A DNA stretch of 64,000 nucleotides, from NCBI GenBank assembly GCA_039720395.1, contig CM077826.1, positions 21,391,053 through 21,455,052 on the forward strand, read 5' to 3'. The DNA is from Liquidambar formosana. Its lineage: Eukaryota; Streptophyta; Magnoliopsida; Saxifragales; Altingiaceae. Shown piece after piece: positions 22,672 to 35,495 of this stretch; the stretch's first letter is position 1, and every line of letters begins with the position of its first letter. The notes under the pieces were generated by a model. The model had not been told where the DNA came from and did not search any database. It saw nothing but the letters and a program-made list of their open reading frames with translations. Both the position numbers and the translations under genes were made by a program.

Positions 22672-24674
22672 GGACATGATATTCAGCACATAGGGGGGTT
22701 AATTGCACTTTACACATAGAGAGAGAGGGAGCTACGAGTTTGGAGAGCTAGAAGGACATCAAGAGAAGGCTTTTCAACCCTAAGCAAGCAAGAGAACAAG
22801 GACTTTGAAGGCAAGGGAGGTTCTACAAGAGGTAAGCACTCTTTTTGAATGTTGAATATAGGTCTTCTCCTTCTCTTTCTCCTTTTTCTTCTATGATAGT
22901 TCTAGTGCATGTTGTAACTCCACATGTTAGGTTAATTCCATGATTTTGTGATATGATATGAATGATTTTAAGATGATTCATGGTTCTATGTGCTTGCTAA
23001 TCTTTAGTTTACTAAGGATTTGAAAGCGTTACTCTTTTTGTCTTCTTAAATCATATATAGTTCATATAGCTTATTCGCTGTGATTATTGTCATGAATTGA
23101 TGTTTCTGTTAGTTAATATATATGATATGAATGATATTCATGATGATTTGAGCATGTGTTAGAGTCGTTTCATATGTTTTAATGCATAGTTGTGAAATTA
23201 GGGTTTCGATAACCCTAAATTCACACAAGTTTCCTATAGCATGATAGAATAGGTTTTCTTTTCTGTTTTTCTTCATGGTTATCATATATATGATATATAT
23301 AGAATAACTATGATAGTTTTTGCATGCATGTAGTGGATTTTTAGGTTTTTATGCATGACATGAGATTAGGGTTGCATTAAGGTCTCTATTTATTCACTGT
23401 TTTTGTTGATAACATGATTAGTGGATGACTTTGAGCCTTAATACTATTCTGTCCAGATTGTTATGTTATCCTTTTTGATATGCTTTGAGCACGTGTAAGG
23501 GTGCAAACAGGTACAATAGTTGCCTTATTGCAAATAAGGTCGCTATGGCTTGAGCTTGCTATCTCTTGGAGAAAATTGCATAAGGTAAGTAGGGTATGAA
23601 GTGCCCCAATTCACTTTTCCTAACCTTTCTTCTCTCTTCTCCCTCCTAGGGTTATTTTCTAATAGAGGGATATGGTGAATTCTAGGGTTTCTTTCCACCC
23701 CTTTTCAAAAGTCTATATCTTTCATTAAAATCTTATTGAGAATCATTTGTCTTTAAAAATTGCTATGGAAGGAAACCTAAGGTTTACCATAAGTCTCTAT
23801 TAGGGTTTAACCCTATTCTTTTCGAACTACGTGGACTTTGATCCGTGTATTTCGCTGCATGGTACGTAGGCGCTCGTTTTGAGGCTCAAGTCCATTCTAG
23901 GATCCAAGAATCCTAGGTTTTTCTTCTCTTTTCTTTTTTCTGTTTTATTTTATTTTCTTTGTTTGATTATGCATGGATGAAATGGATAGATGGAATATAT
24001 GTTATGCATGCTGTATTTTATTGATTGATATTGTTTTGCATGTGATTAAGTTATTAAATTAGCCCAATCAAATTAAGAGACCAACTCGGGCGATGTGGGT
24101 GCCTATGGGCTTTGCCCAGAACCTTCCCACATCGTAACTTAGCCCCCGAATCCATTTTCTGGTTTTAAAGACTTAGCCTTTCCTTTCAAAATGGAGTCAT
24201 GTGGTTTTTGAAAATAAAACATTTTTATGGTTTTCCTCTTTTCCTTAAAAAAATGAGGTGGCGACTCCTTTTTGTTTGTTGTCTTTCACCTCTGTATTTT
24301 TTGCCAAACCCTTGTGGGCGCCGCGCTTTTTCGTGGGTTCACAATGATGATATATGATGATGTTTGAGTGAAAAAGATCTTAAGTTAGTCCAATCAAATT
24401 AAGAGACCAACTCGGGCGATGTGGGTGCCTATGGGCTTTGCCCAGAACCTTCCCATGTCGTAACTTAGCCCCCGAATCCAATTTTCTGGTTTCAAAGACT
24501 TTGCTTTTCCTTTAATGGAGTCATGTGGTTTTGAAAATAAAACATTTTTATGGTTTTCCTGTTTTTCCTAAAAAATGAGGTGGCGACTCCTTTTTGTTTG
24601 TTGTCTTTTAAACTCGTACCAATTTATTCTCCCCAAAACCCCTTGTGGGCGCCGCGCTTTTCCGTGGGTTCACA

Positions 24675-24755
24675 GACTCCTTTTGTTTTCTTTTTCCCAC
24701 AAAGCAATCTTATCTTTTTGCCAAACCCTTGTGGGCCCAATTTCCGGGGTTCACA
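24675..24755 (+). mobile_element. Right end of the 5' LTR of Gypsy element E2
   Basis: These 81 bases match the end of E2's 3' LTR (57888-57963), finishing CCGGGGTTCACA, and are followed by a primer binding site. The rest of this LTR lies beyond E1, upstream of the window. Confidence 0.88.
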
Positions 24756-24758
24756 GTT

Positions 24759-24776
24759 TGGCGACTCCACTGGAGA
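24759..24776 (+). other. Primer binding site of E2
   Basis: TGGCGACTCCACTGGAGA, identical to the E1 site and placed three bases after the LTR end. Confidence 0.85.
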
Positions 24777-25559
24777 TTTGTGGGCTAGACTCTATAAAGT
24801 TTAATTGGGCTAAATTAATTTCTTATGTTTAATTAAAATCAATCATATGCATCCGCTTGATTGTGTGCTTTCATTTATTGCATTGTGTGCGCAAATTATT
24901 GCATGATAGGTTCGATTGTCCCTCGATGTATCCTTGCCAATGATGGGCCTAGTTTCAACCTTGGTTTTCCTAATTCCAAGTGTTGGGGCGAAAGCTATCA
25001 ACCTCTCTTGTCTAGTACCCTTGGGCTTGCCCTTGGGTATATTAAATGAGTTAATCACGTACCGCTGGACCCACGCGGCGTTCCTGATGCCACATGTGGT
25101 TAGGTATAAAGATTGCTCAAGCAAGTGAAGGACCCTAGACTACCCTCTCTTAGTTCATGTAGTGGGCCTTGTAGGGCACTATGGTCTCACCATTATGCAC
25201 CCACAATTGTTTGTAATGATGCTATGCCGTGTTTGTGGTGTGAGGCTTTATATCTTATGCCCTTAACATATACCTTTAAACCTTAACCTTTGTTAAGGCC
25301 ATGGGTTAGGAGGAATAAGTTAAGGAAATAGGATGTAAAGCTATGTTTGTGATGTGCTAATCCATGGGAATTAAACCTAATTGAAGGACTCTATACCCTA
25401 TTCTTTTAAACATACCCTCAATCCATGATCCTTGTAAAGGTAATTAGATAAAAGGAATGAATTAATTGAATATGGTGTAAGGACCGAATTCATTGAGGAA
25501 AATATGGAGGTTTAGGACAAGTCCTTAGGCTAAAGGTCAAAATTTTTCTATCCATAGAC
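24777..25559 (+). other. Untranslated leader of E2
   Basis: No supported gene. Partly similar to the E1 leader. It contains a loose repeat of about 140 bp (25250-25370 and 25375-25500 share CCTTAACATATACC / TTAAACATACCC style segments). Confidence 0.5.
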
Positions 25560-27551
25560 GTGCTGGCTTGGATCCGCAATCCGCAAGGGCGTCTAGTAAG
25601 TGTTGAATCTGCCCATCAGACAGACATAGCCGATGAAAGAACCAGTGAGGGGCACTTTGACCTTGAGGCTTGCCTAAAAGCCATCATAACCAAGCTTGAC
25701 CATACTGCCAAGACCTCTGATACGGCATTGAAAATCGCTCAAGAGAACCAACAGAAGATAGCGGATCTCGAATAAAATGGTTCTAAGGCCCATTCCTCTG
25801 GTATACCTCATAGGGCTAGCACCGAAGAGGGACCTCAATCTAATGAGAACACCAAGACAAGGGGGGAAAGTAGTTCGAAGCCTGTTGTCATCAACCTAGA
25901 AGGGGAAACCAAAGGAAAAGGTTCTAGCAGTGAATCCGTGTTAGCTAGCAAGGTAGAAGCATTGGAGAGAATTATAAAAGGGATTCGTAGGGCCGATGAC
26001 ATGGTCGATGTGCAGACTTTATCTCTGTTTCCAACGGCTCGTATTCCATTGCAATTTAAGATGCTGGAGTTATAAAAATTCGATGGGACGGGTTGCCCTA
26101 AGACTCATTTGAAAATGTATGTGCGAGCTATGCACCCTCGAGGGGCCACTGACGAGCTTTTAGCTCAAATGTTCCATGAAACCTTGGCCACTTCCACTTT
26201 GAAATGGTTCTTATCCTTGGATGAGAATAGAACTCGAACTTGGGAAGACATATGCAATGAGTTCTCGGAGTACTACAAGTACAACACAGATGTGGACGTT
26301 ACTCAGAGGGACTTGGAAACCACCAAGCAAGGGGCTCATGAAACTTTCTCCGCTTACGTTATAGGGTGGAAACAAAAGGCATCGAGAATGACGGATAGGC
26401 CAAATGAGGAGGACCAAATTCAATTGGTGGTTAAGAACTTGCTGCCCGTGTACCATAAGCACCTATTTGCCCACTATTTCTCGAATTTCAAAGCTCTCAT
26501 TGGGGTTGGCACGCAGGTTGAGGATGCTATCAATGATGGGACAATCAAAACTGAGGAAGTGAGGAGTCGCAAGACAAACTTTACTGGGAAGAACAATGTC
26601 GAGGTCAACACCATAACTCAACCCATTCAACCTTTCTCCCTCAATGATGTTAACCCACCTCGCCAATTCACTGATCTATTCATGCCACTCGAAAGAGTCC
26701 TTAAAAAGCTCGTAAGCCGTGACCTATTGAAGCCACTCGACCCAAGACCCCCACCAAATCCCTTACCCAAGAACTACAACGAGAATGAGTACTGTAAGTA
26801 CCACCAATCCAAAGGCCATGCCACCAACCATTGTATTCGCTTTCGCCACCAAGTCCAAGACCTCATTGATAAGCAAGTCATTTCACCACCAACCCGTCCA
26901 AATGTCACCCGTAATCCTCTCCCATCTCACAACAACACACCCCCACCTAACACCATAAATGCCATTGGGGTTGAATCATCTCGCCCTCGCCGGCCCATAA
27001 GACAATACACTCCGCTCCCCATGACCTTAACCCGTCTTTTCACCCTTTGCCATAATAACAGCCTTATCATGCCACTCCCACCAAAGCCAAGGCCATTAAC
27101 CCCTCACCAATATTGCCAATACCATCGTGCACCCGGCCATGACACCGAGGCTTGTTCTATACTAAAGAAGATCATTCAAGACCTCATTGACCAAAAGGTT
27201 TTGTTGTTGCCCAGAAAATCTATCCAACAAGAACCGAAAGAGAGATATGAAGCAGGGGATCCTCAGGTTGGCCTATTAGGTGAATCATCGGGGAAATTTG
27301 ATTACTATGTGCTGTATCCAAGCCCAAGTCCAATATCAGATGAGCCGATAGTCCCTACAGGTTGGGATGGCCTACCAATGGAAATGGAGAGCATTGACAT
27401 GATAGAATGGGATGATTTAATAAATGACTCCGAGGAAGTCCATGACATATGGGCTAGTGATGACGAGTTGGACTATATAACCAGAGGGGGTCATCACTTC
27501 AAACCTCCACATCTAGAATCCGAGAATCCATTAGAAGATTTGGAAGGGTAG
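25560..27551 (+). pseudogene. gag: Gag of E2 (degenerate, best preserved copy)
   Basis: Frame is kept with stops at 25773, about 26073 and 27549. The 480-residue segment from 26109 contains the Gag capsid-like domain (AMHPRGATDELLAQMFHETL) and two zinc-knuckle-like motifs with His in place of the second Cys: CKYHQSKGHATNHC (26793-26834) and CQYHRAPGHDTEAC (27114-27155). The N-terminal part (LAWIRNPQGRLVS...) is followed by a charged, probably coiled region. The reading opens at GTG with no clear ATG, so the start is uncertain. Confidence 0.87.
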
Positions 27552-28434
27552 AGGCATCCTAGCCTGCAAGAAGAAGAGGATGAGGTGCTCAGGTAGCTGA
27601 AGAAGACCAATGCCAACATCACTATTTGGGGTTTGCTCATGGCCTCGCATAAGCACAGACAGACCGTGCTAAAACTACTGAATCAGATACAAGTGCCCGT
27701 TGATATATCCCCCAAGGGACTAGTATATTTGGTAAACCCAACTCCCAAGAATTCAACTATTGTGTTCACTGATGTAGACCTACCTAAAAGCGGGCCAAGC
27801 CATTCTCAAGCTCTCTATGTGACCGTTGACACTATGGGGAAGAGGGTTCCTACTGTCCTTATTGATAATGGGTCCGCATTGAATGTATGTCCTCTCCGAA
27901 CTGCCACTGTATTGGGTTTGGGACCCACCGATTTCACGCCATCTGGGCAGACCGTAAAAGCTTATGACAACACCCGCCGAGAAGTAATAGGGGTGGTTAC
28001 CTTACCTCTAATCATGGGACCCACTGAATTTAGGGTGGAATTCCAAGTGTTGGACGTGCCATCATGTTTTAACTTGCTATTGGGCCAACCTTGGATCCAT
28101 CCTGCTAGGGCCGTGCCATCTTCACTCCATCAAAAGGTAAAGTTTCCTTATGAAGGAGCCATAATAACACTTCAAGGGGACTATGAATTGAAACTCGCAG
28201 GCGTGCCTATATGTGAGATACAACCAGAATCAGCGGCAGTACCACTATCTGGGTTTGACTATGTCCAATGCATTGAGAAAGAACTTGAGAAGGGTGAGTT
28301 AATACCCTTGGACTTTTGCCCCCATGGCAATTTGCACGTCGGTGAAATCATGAGAAGAATAAGTTTCTTTCCAGGCATGGGGCTAGGGCATCGCTAACAA
28401 GGGATCCTTAAGTCTGTTCAGAGCCGTGTCACCT
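27552..28434 (+). pseudogene. pro: Protease of E2, cut by a solo LTR in the G-patch
   Basis: Continues the gag frame through a stop near 27595. The aspartic protease motif IDNGSALNVCP is intact (Asp codon at 27864). The G-patch FFPGMGLGHR is reached at about 28365-28397, then TAA at 28395 replaces a Gln codon. A reverse-strand solo LTR is inserted at 28435, and the region resumes at 31210 in the matching frame. Confidence 0.85.
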
Positions 28435-30418
28435 TGTGAACCCCGGAAATTGGGCCCACGAGGGATTGAAAAGAAAGTGGGTTTGAAAAAGAAAAAGGAA
28501 AGGAGTCGCCACCTTATTTTTTAAAGGAAACAAGGAAAACCCTAAAAATCAGGTTGTTTTAGGAAAACAATTTGAATGACTCCATAAAAAAAGGAAAGGG
28601 AAAAACCAATCTTTTGAAAACCAAAGAAATCGGGGATTCGGAGGCTAAGTTATGACATGGGAAGGTTCTAGGCAAAGCCTATAGGCACCCATGTCACCCT
28701 TTCGGTCTCTCAGTTCATTTGGGCTAAATTAAAGTCTTTCCATACAAAAATCAGCAAGTATATCATCACAAGAATTGCATGCATATCATATATTTCATTC
28801 ATCCATCCATGCATAATAAGCAAATAAAAACATAAAATAAAAAGAAGAAAAGAAAACATAAATAAACCTAGGATGCTTGGATCCTAGAACGGACTTGAGC
28901 CTCACGAAGAGCGCCTACGTACCATGCAACGAAATACATGGATCAAAGTCCACGTAGTTCGATTAGAATTAGGGTTAAGACCTAATACAAACCTATGGTT
29001 AAAACCCTAGGTTTCCTTATTTGATCAAAAGAGTTGAATTTGATAGAAAGTTTGATTTTAGGAAAGAAATCCACAAAATGGAAACTTTAATAAAAACCAG
29101 AATTTTGTTGGTTAAGGAAACCTCTAATTAAACCATAGGATCATATTAAAAATTAACCCTAAATAGGGAGAAGAGAATGAGTTAAGAAGAAAGGTGAATT
29201 GGGGCACCTTCACACCCACTTACCTGAGTGCAATTAGCTCCAAGCATTTAGCCATTTCAGACATAAGCAGCCCTATTTGCCATGGGACAAATACCACACC
29301 TATTTGCACCCTTACAAGTGCTCAAAACCATGCAAAAACACTAACATGCAAATCTGGACAGAATAGTATTATGACCTAAAATCATCCACTAAGCATGCCA
29401 ATAGCAAAAACAGCGAACAATAATAAGTCCTAACATATTCCTAGAACCATATCATGCATAAAATCCCTAAAACATACTAACATGCATGCAAAACTATCAT
29501 GTTTACTCCATATGAAAAACATATACAGCAAACACGAAGAAAAACCAAATAAAAAAGTCTACTTTATCATGCTATATGAAAACAAACACGAAACAATGAC
29601 TCTAAAACCCTAAACTCACAAATATGCTTAAAAACATACAAAACATACTTTAATCATGCTAAAACCAAACTAAACAGAAATTAAATCATGCATATTAACT
29701 AACTAAAGCAATATAACATGATGAAAATCCTAACTCTAACATGCAATGACACTAATCCTAACACAAGGACAATAGGAGCACACGAATCATAACTATGCAT
29801 TAAAAACCTAAAGGACAGCCCTAAAGCATGCTAAACAGTAGATAAAAAATAGATATTCCATGTATATTAACTAGCTAGAGTGTTAATACATGATAAAAAA
29901 GTCACCTTTAACATGCAATAAGCCTAACCCATATGAGAACCTAATTTAAGCTTGAATAGAGAAGGAGAATACCTTAGGAAGTGGCTCCCCTTGTGTTTGT
30001 AATTGTTCGTGGCTCCTCAGGTCTTTAGAGTGAATCAAACCAACACGAATCCTCCTCTTTGTCAAAGTGGTATCACAGCAAAGAGATCAAAACTCACTCA
30101 ACTTTGAAAAGAAATAGAAAACAAAAAGAGAACAAGAGAAAAGAAAAAGTGATTCTCGTCACTTTGCAGCAGCAGCAACTTCAATCGTGTGTTTGGGTAT
30201 GAAAACGTTGGATTTGGACAAAGCTTGTGAAATACAAAGTTGTAGAGAATTGAATTATCTTTCTAACAAGACCAATTTCATCAAATTCTGACTTCGGATG
30301 AAAAAGTTATGATTAAAATACAACTGCTGGTTTTCAGAAAATCTGCTGCTGAATTATGACGAATTTCACTCCCTCCAAACCCTCTTCTCCTCCTCCTTGT
30401 TTAAAGACATTAAGAGAG

Positions 30419-30426
30419 TATTTATA
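30419..30426 (-). promoter_or_regulatory. TATA box of the reverse solo LTR
   Basis: On the minus strand CTATAAATACTC matches CTATAAATACCC at 56236 in E2's 3' LTR. Confidence 0.65.
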
Positions 30427-30565
30427 GCTGAAATCTGGAGTTTCCCTTTCCTTCCTGGACTAGGTTTCCTTGGAGAATAATCAAAAGGTATTTTATAATG
30501 ATAAAAGACTTCTAATCTGAATAGGAAAAGGAAATTGTCTTTTATAAAAATTGGGAGACTGACCG

Positions 30566-30629
30566 CTAACACGCATGCACATGTATCGTATGTGCGTACA
30601 CACACTCATCACATACGTACACGTGTTAG
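30566..30629. repeat. Alternative palindrome in the reverse solo LTR
   Basis: Outer arms CTAACACG (30566-30573) and CGTGTTAG (30622-30629) are perfect. Inner arms CGTATGTG (30587-30594) and CACATACG (30610-30617) are perfect. It lies 140 bp upstream of the TATA box on the minus strand, the slot used by the GC-rich arrays in related LTRs. Confidence 0.75.
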
Positions 30630-31209
30630 TGTCATGATAAAAATGGCTAATTTAATAAAATAATTTTCTTTTCATTTTAACCAAAAATCTCATGCTGTGA
30701 TTCGCACTAATTCTTCAAGGATAATCCGTAAATAACCACACTAAACTCATCATCAGGGCCACGGGACTTAAGATGACAACTGGTACAAAATGATGACTAA
30801 TGAAAGTCAATTTGAAAAGATTTGGTTGGTAATTGTGAGTCAATTAGAGCTAACCCAAGGAAGGGTCAATTAACCAACTTGAACCACATCGAGCCATTTT
30901 AATCCTGAGCCATTGACTTACCAAATTGAACCTAGAAATACCTTATATGCATCCATATGAACTCCAATTGACAATTTGGAGATCATTCCAAGGTCAAATG
31001 AAAAGTTTGGGACTTAAAAGACGATTATGCCCCTCAAGTCACAAAAGCTCTTATTATCCCTCAAGATCAACTCCAATTTGAACCAAAATTCATATCCATT
31101 GTCCTTGTGACTCTAGAAAACTAATGCAAGTGACTAGACTCAAAAACAAAACAAAAACATGCATGAAATGATGAGCTTTAGTAAGGTGGTGCAAAAATGG
31201 GGTGTGACA

Positions 31210-31740
31210 CACCTCATACACCTTTGGGCTAGGATATGAACCCTCCAGAAATGATCATGCGGAAATGCTAAAGAGGAATAAAGAGAAAGTAAGAACCAAA
31301 GCCGAAGGAAGGGTGCCAAACCTGAGGATCTCACCATATCGACCTACGTTGAATGGTTACTTCGTCAAAGAAGGGAATGATTTTCTATATTACGGGTTTC
31401 CAGAACCCACCTTTGACCAAGCTACCAAGATCCGAGTTCCGGGATTTGAAATCTTCTTCACCGAATGGTATCTGATCACAGCTGAAATGGTGGATGATGA
31501 AGCCATCAATGATGAGTTCTAGGAAAAGAAAGAGGAGGACTGGGCAGAGAGCCTTGATGCAGGGGTCGTGAATGAAATGTTTCAAGACATGATCCTCACC
31601 GTGGAAGACTCGACCATTGAGGAACTTCAGGGTTCGTCCATTAGCCATGCTATCGTGCCACTCCTTAATTGGTAACTTGAAAGTGGTATCATTGCAGAGA
31701 TCCATGAAGAAGAAGGCCTTGGCCTACCTGATAGCAGCTT
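31210..31740 (+). pseudogene. G-patch tail and acidic C-terminus of E2 gag-pro
   Basis: Continues 27552-28434 after the solo LTR (TPLGLGYEP... then KRNKEKVRTKAEGRVP, SPYRPTLNGYFVKEG). It is similar to 5560-6075 in E1. Stops occur at 31520 and about 31672. It ends DSSL followed by TAG within the predicted intron. Confidence 0.8.
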
Positions 31741-31911
31741 ATAGGTGTCTTAGTTTAGTCATATTTCCCTAATTCAATAAGATGTATCTACTTAACTCAC
31801 TTTGTGGAGTCATAGTAGTGATACACAGATTGTTTGTTTTCTTTTTTCTTTTGTGTGTCATTCCTACTATTCTTAGTCAATAAAGTGTGCTTTCTTTCTC
31901 TATATATGTAG
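31741..31911 (+). other. Ogre-type intron of E2 with mutated donor
   Basis: Aligned to 6076-6242. The donor here reads ATAGGT in place of GTAGGT, while the acceptor TATATATGTAG is present. Joining CTT to TGTCTC restores the same reading into RT as in E1. The donor change would block or shift splicing. Confidence 0.6.
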
Positions 31912-33820
31912 TGTCTCTTTTCTCTCCTCTATGGATATTTATGGCATGGATATAGATCCTAGGAACGATGTCCCCCTGGAGCTTGTTGAGTAAAGGAAAA
32001 GGGGCGTCACCGAACCTAATATGGATGAATTGGAATCAATCAACTTAGGGACGAATGAATTGCCAAGAATAGTTAAAATTGGGAAAACCTTCTCCCCCGT
32101 TGAAAAAGAAAGAATGATCTCCCTCTTAAAAGCCAACATTATGGCTTTTGCATGGTCTTATGAAGACATGCCTAGCATTGACCCCGATATTGTGCAACAC
32201 TATATCCCCACTAATTCCCTAAAGAAGCCGGTAAAGCAGAAACTTAGAAGATTAAAACTAGAATGGGCTCTAAAAGTAAAAGAAGAGGTAACTAAACAAC
32301 AAGACGCGGGCTTCCTCCAAATTGTGGAGTATCCCGAGTGGTTGTCGAATATAGTGCCTGTGCCTAAAAAAAATGGGAAAGTGAGGATGTGTGTCGATTT
32401 CCGAGATCTCAACGCCGCGAGCCCTAAGGATGACTTTCCTTTACCCCATATCGACGTATTGGTGGACAGTACAGTGGGACATGCACTCCTCTCCTTCATG
32501 GATGGATTCTCCGGGTATAACCAGATAAAGATGGCACCTTAAGACATGGAGAAAACAGCCTTTATCACGCAATGGGGAACGTACTGTTACAAGGTAATGC
32601 CTTTTGCCTTAAGAAACGCTGGTGCTACTTAACAAAGAGCAGCTACGACCTTATTGCATGATATGATCCATAAGGAAGTCGAGGTTTATGTCGATGATAT
32701 AATCGTGAAGTCCATGGATAGGGAAGGGCATTTCAAGGCCCTAGAGAAATTCCTAGAGCGAGCAAAGAAGTACAATCTCCATTTAAACCCACAGAAGTGC
32801 GCTTTTAGTGTCACCACAGGCAAGTTATTAGGGTTCATGATCACTTAGAGAGGCATCGAAGTGGACCAGTGAAGATAAAAGCCATTGTAGAGATGGAGCC
32901 GCCCAGCACTGAGAAGTAGATTTGGGGTTTTCTGGGAAAAGTTCAGTACATAAGTCGATTCATTGCCAACTTGACCATGGTTTGCGAACCAATCTTCAAA
33001 TTGCTTAAGAAAAGTGTACCAAAAGTGTGGAACGAAGAATGCCAAGAGGCCTTTGAGACCATTAAGAGATACTTGAGCAATCCTCCAATCTTAGTTCCCC
33101 CACGGCAAGGTGCACCGTTCTTGTTATACTTGACGGTCACCGAAACTGCGACGAGAGCTATGTTAGCTCAATATCTTGAAGGGTCAACAAAGGAGAATGC
33201 CATTTACTACCTAAGCAAGAAAATGACAGACTATGAAGTGAAGTACAATCCAATTGAAAAGGCTTGTGTAGCACTAGTATGGGCGACGCAGAAACTCCAT
33301 CACTACATGATGTCCTTCAAAGTGTTCTTGATAAGTCGCATGGATCTATTGAAATAATTGATAGAGATGCCAGTATTGTCATACAGAACTGCTCGATGGT
33401 CAATTCTCCTTAATGAATTTGACATCAAGTATGTAAATCAGAAGTCTATCAAGGGGAGCGTCATCGCAGACTACCTAGCCAGCTGTCCTGTGTCATCATC
33501 CGCTCCATTCAACGATCAGTTCCTAGACGAGAACGTGCTAGAAATTGGAAGGAAAACTTGGAGAGTTTATTTCGATGGGGCAGCCAATAAGAAAGGTTAT
33601 GGGATAGGAGTCCTGCTGGTCTCACCTGAAGAGGCATTTACACCGTTGGCCGTCAAGTTGGGGTTCGAAGCTACCAACAACATTGCTGAGTATGAGGCTT
33701 GTATCTTAGCATTGGAAGCGGCACTTGAATTGGGGATCAAAGAATTGGAAGTATTCGGGGACTTGGCACTAATCATTTGTCAGATAAAAGGGGAATGGAG
33801 AACTCGAGATGAGAAGTTAT
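31912..33820 (+). pseudogene. pol: Pol of E2, first part: RT, RNase H, start of second RNase H
   Basis: RT keeps YVDD (32687-32698). Stops include TAA at 32540, exactly the codon that is TGA in E1 (6871). A one-base deletion near 32867 shifts the frame, and the reading continues from 32971. RNase H lies around 33100-33480. The second RNase H begins VYFDGAANKKGYGIG at about 33565 and is cut at 33820 by a Copia element. It continues at 43834 and again at 46491. Confidence 0.87.
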
Positions 33821-35473
33821 TGTTGGGAATTATACAAGAGGGAAAAATAGAAGTGCGGAATATAAAAATTTTCCCTTTGATTCCACAGCCCATGAATCTA
33901 ACTATGCATATACAAAATCAAACCCTAACTATGAAGAGGGTTAGAACACTTACAGAATTTTTGTCTTCTCCTTTTTGCTCCAAGCTTTGATTCCGGACAG
34001 CGGTGAATGAGCAGCCCAAGTGTGCTGCCTCCAACGGTATCCACACCTAGCTAGAGCTTCAAGTCCTTTCCACCTTTTCCTTGTTGTTGCTAGTGAAGGA
34101 GAAGAGAGGAGAGAGAGAGAGGGAGGCTGGAAAATCTAGACAGCCCCTTGGGATTTCAACTTGTGATGATGTCACACATCATAGTGTGACTTATATAGTC
34201 CACACTAGGGGGGCCGGCCATAGGGGGAAACCCTATTAGGGTGTGATGCAATTTCTCTAAATTGCACAATAACCCCTATAAATTATATCAAATATAAATA
34301 GGCCTCAAAGAACTATTCTTTATGCACTCGTACCCTTTCTCTCATAGACTTTAAAGCTCATCTTGCATGATCAGTGTGTGACCCATTGGGTTCACATCAT
34401 CAAGTAGTAGGAATAGCACGAGGTGTGCACAATGGAACTCTTTCCATTTAGGGTCTAATTGGAACTCCTTCCAATTCCCTAATTGATTATAACTCACTTA
34501 TATCAATTAGGGCTTCTACTAACCATGAATAACACCTAGCATATGGTTCATGGTGTCGTCCTTAATGAAGTGAATATGTATCTATCAAAGAACCCTTCTG
34601 TTATAGTTTATAGGTTACAATTGCATCCTTCCATTTACACAATGTCTCCAATTGAACTAATAGGACATGGAAGTCTGTCAAGTCCCTAGTTCAATTACTT
34701 TATACTCATTCATAAATATCAACTCAATAATGAACTTATGGAAACTCCTTTCCATATTCACACTGCCATGGCCATGGACTGAATGAGTTATATTATGAAT
34801 GATATATGAGACATTCTCTCTCTTTTTCCTGAGAGTAATGGATTCCTTGTCGATCACTCATATGCCTTCATACATATAGCAATAGGGCCAATGAACACCT
34901 TTACAGACCCATGAATAGAATCTGCACTTAGTGTTATCAAACTTCTAAAGCTACATGCATAAGGTAACTATGGTGTCTCAGGTCTAAGGATTACTTGTAC
35001 CACTATAACATTGAGAAACTGATTGACAGGCAGGTAAAAACTCCATTCAGTTTATCTCAAATCTTTGGTCACATTCAGTGTACCTATTCTATTAACAGGC
35101 ACCCACCTGTTGGTTATAGTGTCTCCACACAAACAGCTTGAGATCAGCTATCCTCCTATAGAGTCAACCTAACAAGTGCTAGTCCTATGGTTCATTACTG
35201 TCCATCATAGTGAACCTTCAACTAGGAATGATTTAGGAGTTTAGTACAGAGATATATTTACAGTCTCATAATTACAACTCTTTGTAATTCAATATTCTCA
35301 ACTCTAACTCCTTGGACATATTATGTAAATATAAATGATGCATACAAACATAATAGAATAAGCCCTTTTATTAAATCAATAATAAATGTGACATACATAA
35401 ATGAAATCAAATGATTGTTCCTTTATCCCTAAACAATCATCTCTATGATTGGCTCTAGGGCATAACTCTAACA
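33821..35473 (-). repeat. 3' LTR of the Copia element
   Basis: Plus-strand ends are TGTTGGGAATTATAC and ACTCTAACA. It aligns without gaps, by eye, to 42176-43828. Confidence 0.95.
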
Positions 35474-35474
35474 A

Positions 35475-35495
35475 TCTCCCACTTGCACTATAGCC
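35475..35495 (-). other. Polypurine tract of the Copia element
   Basis: On the minus strand GCAAGTGGGAGATTG lies directly before the 3' LTR. Purine-rich GTGGGAGATTGTTA is the usual context at this position in plant Copia elements. Confidence 0.75.

Larger units (their letters stand above)
21711..24343 (+). mobile_element. Solo LTR of the E1 family nested in E1's 3' LTR
   Basis: 2633 bp from TGTCACACCCC to TGGGTTCACA with the 5-bp target duplication ATGAT on each side (21706-21710 and 24344-24348). Removing it restores the sequence seen at 1670-1690. It carries its own array (22416-22477) and TATA box (22664-22671). Confidence 0.95.
19038..24674 (+). mobile_element. 3' LTR of E1 (interrupted by a solo LTR)
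   Basis: It starts TGTCACACCCC at 19038 and ends TGGGTTCACA at 24674, and is about 3.0 kb without the nested insertion at 21711-24343 and its duplicated ATGAT. It pairs with 1-2000. After it the sequence continues as GACTCCTTTTG, the interior of E2's LTR tail (compare 57888-57963). That shows E1 inserted into E2's 5' LTR; the expected 5' duplicate GACTC lies outside the window. Confidence 0.92.
28435..31209 (-). mobile_element. Reverse-strand solo LTR of the E2 family
   Basis: Begins TGTGAACCCC and ends GGTGTGACA on the plus strand, so it is in minus orientation. The target duplication CACCT is at 28430-28434 and 31210-31214. Both ends match E2's LTR, but the U3 middle (about 30000-30770) has diverged. 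The CGGGTGACC palindrome array is absent, and a different palindrome (30566-30629) sits in its place. Confidence 0.93.
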
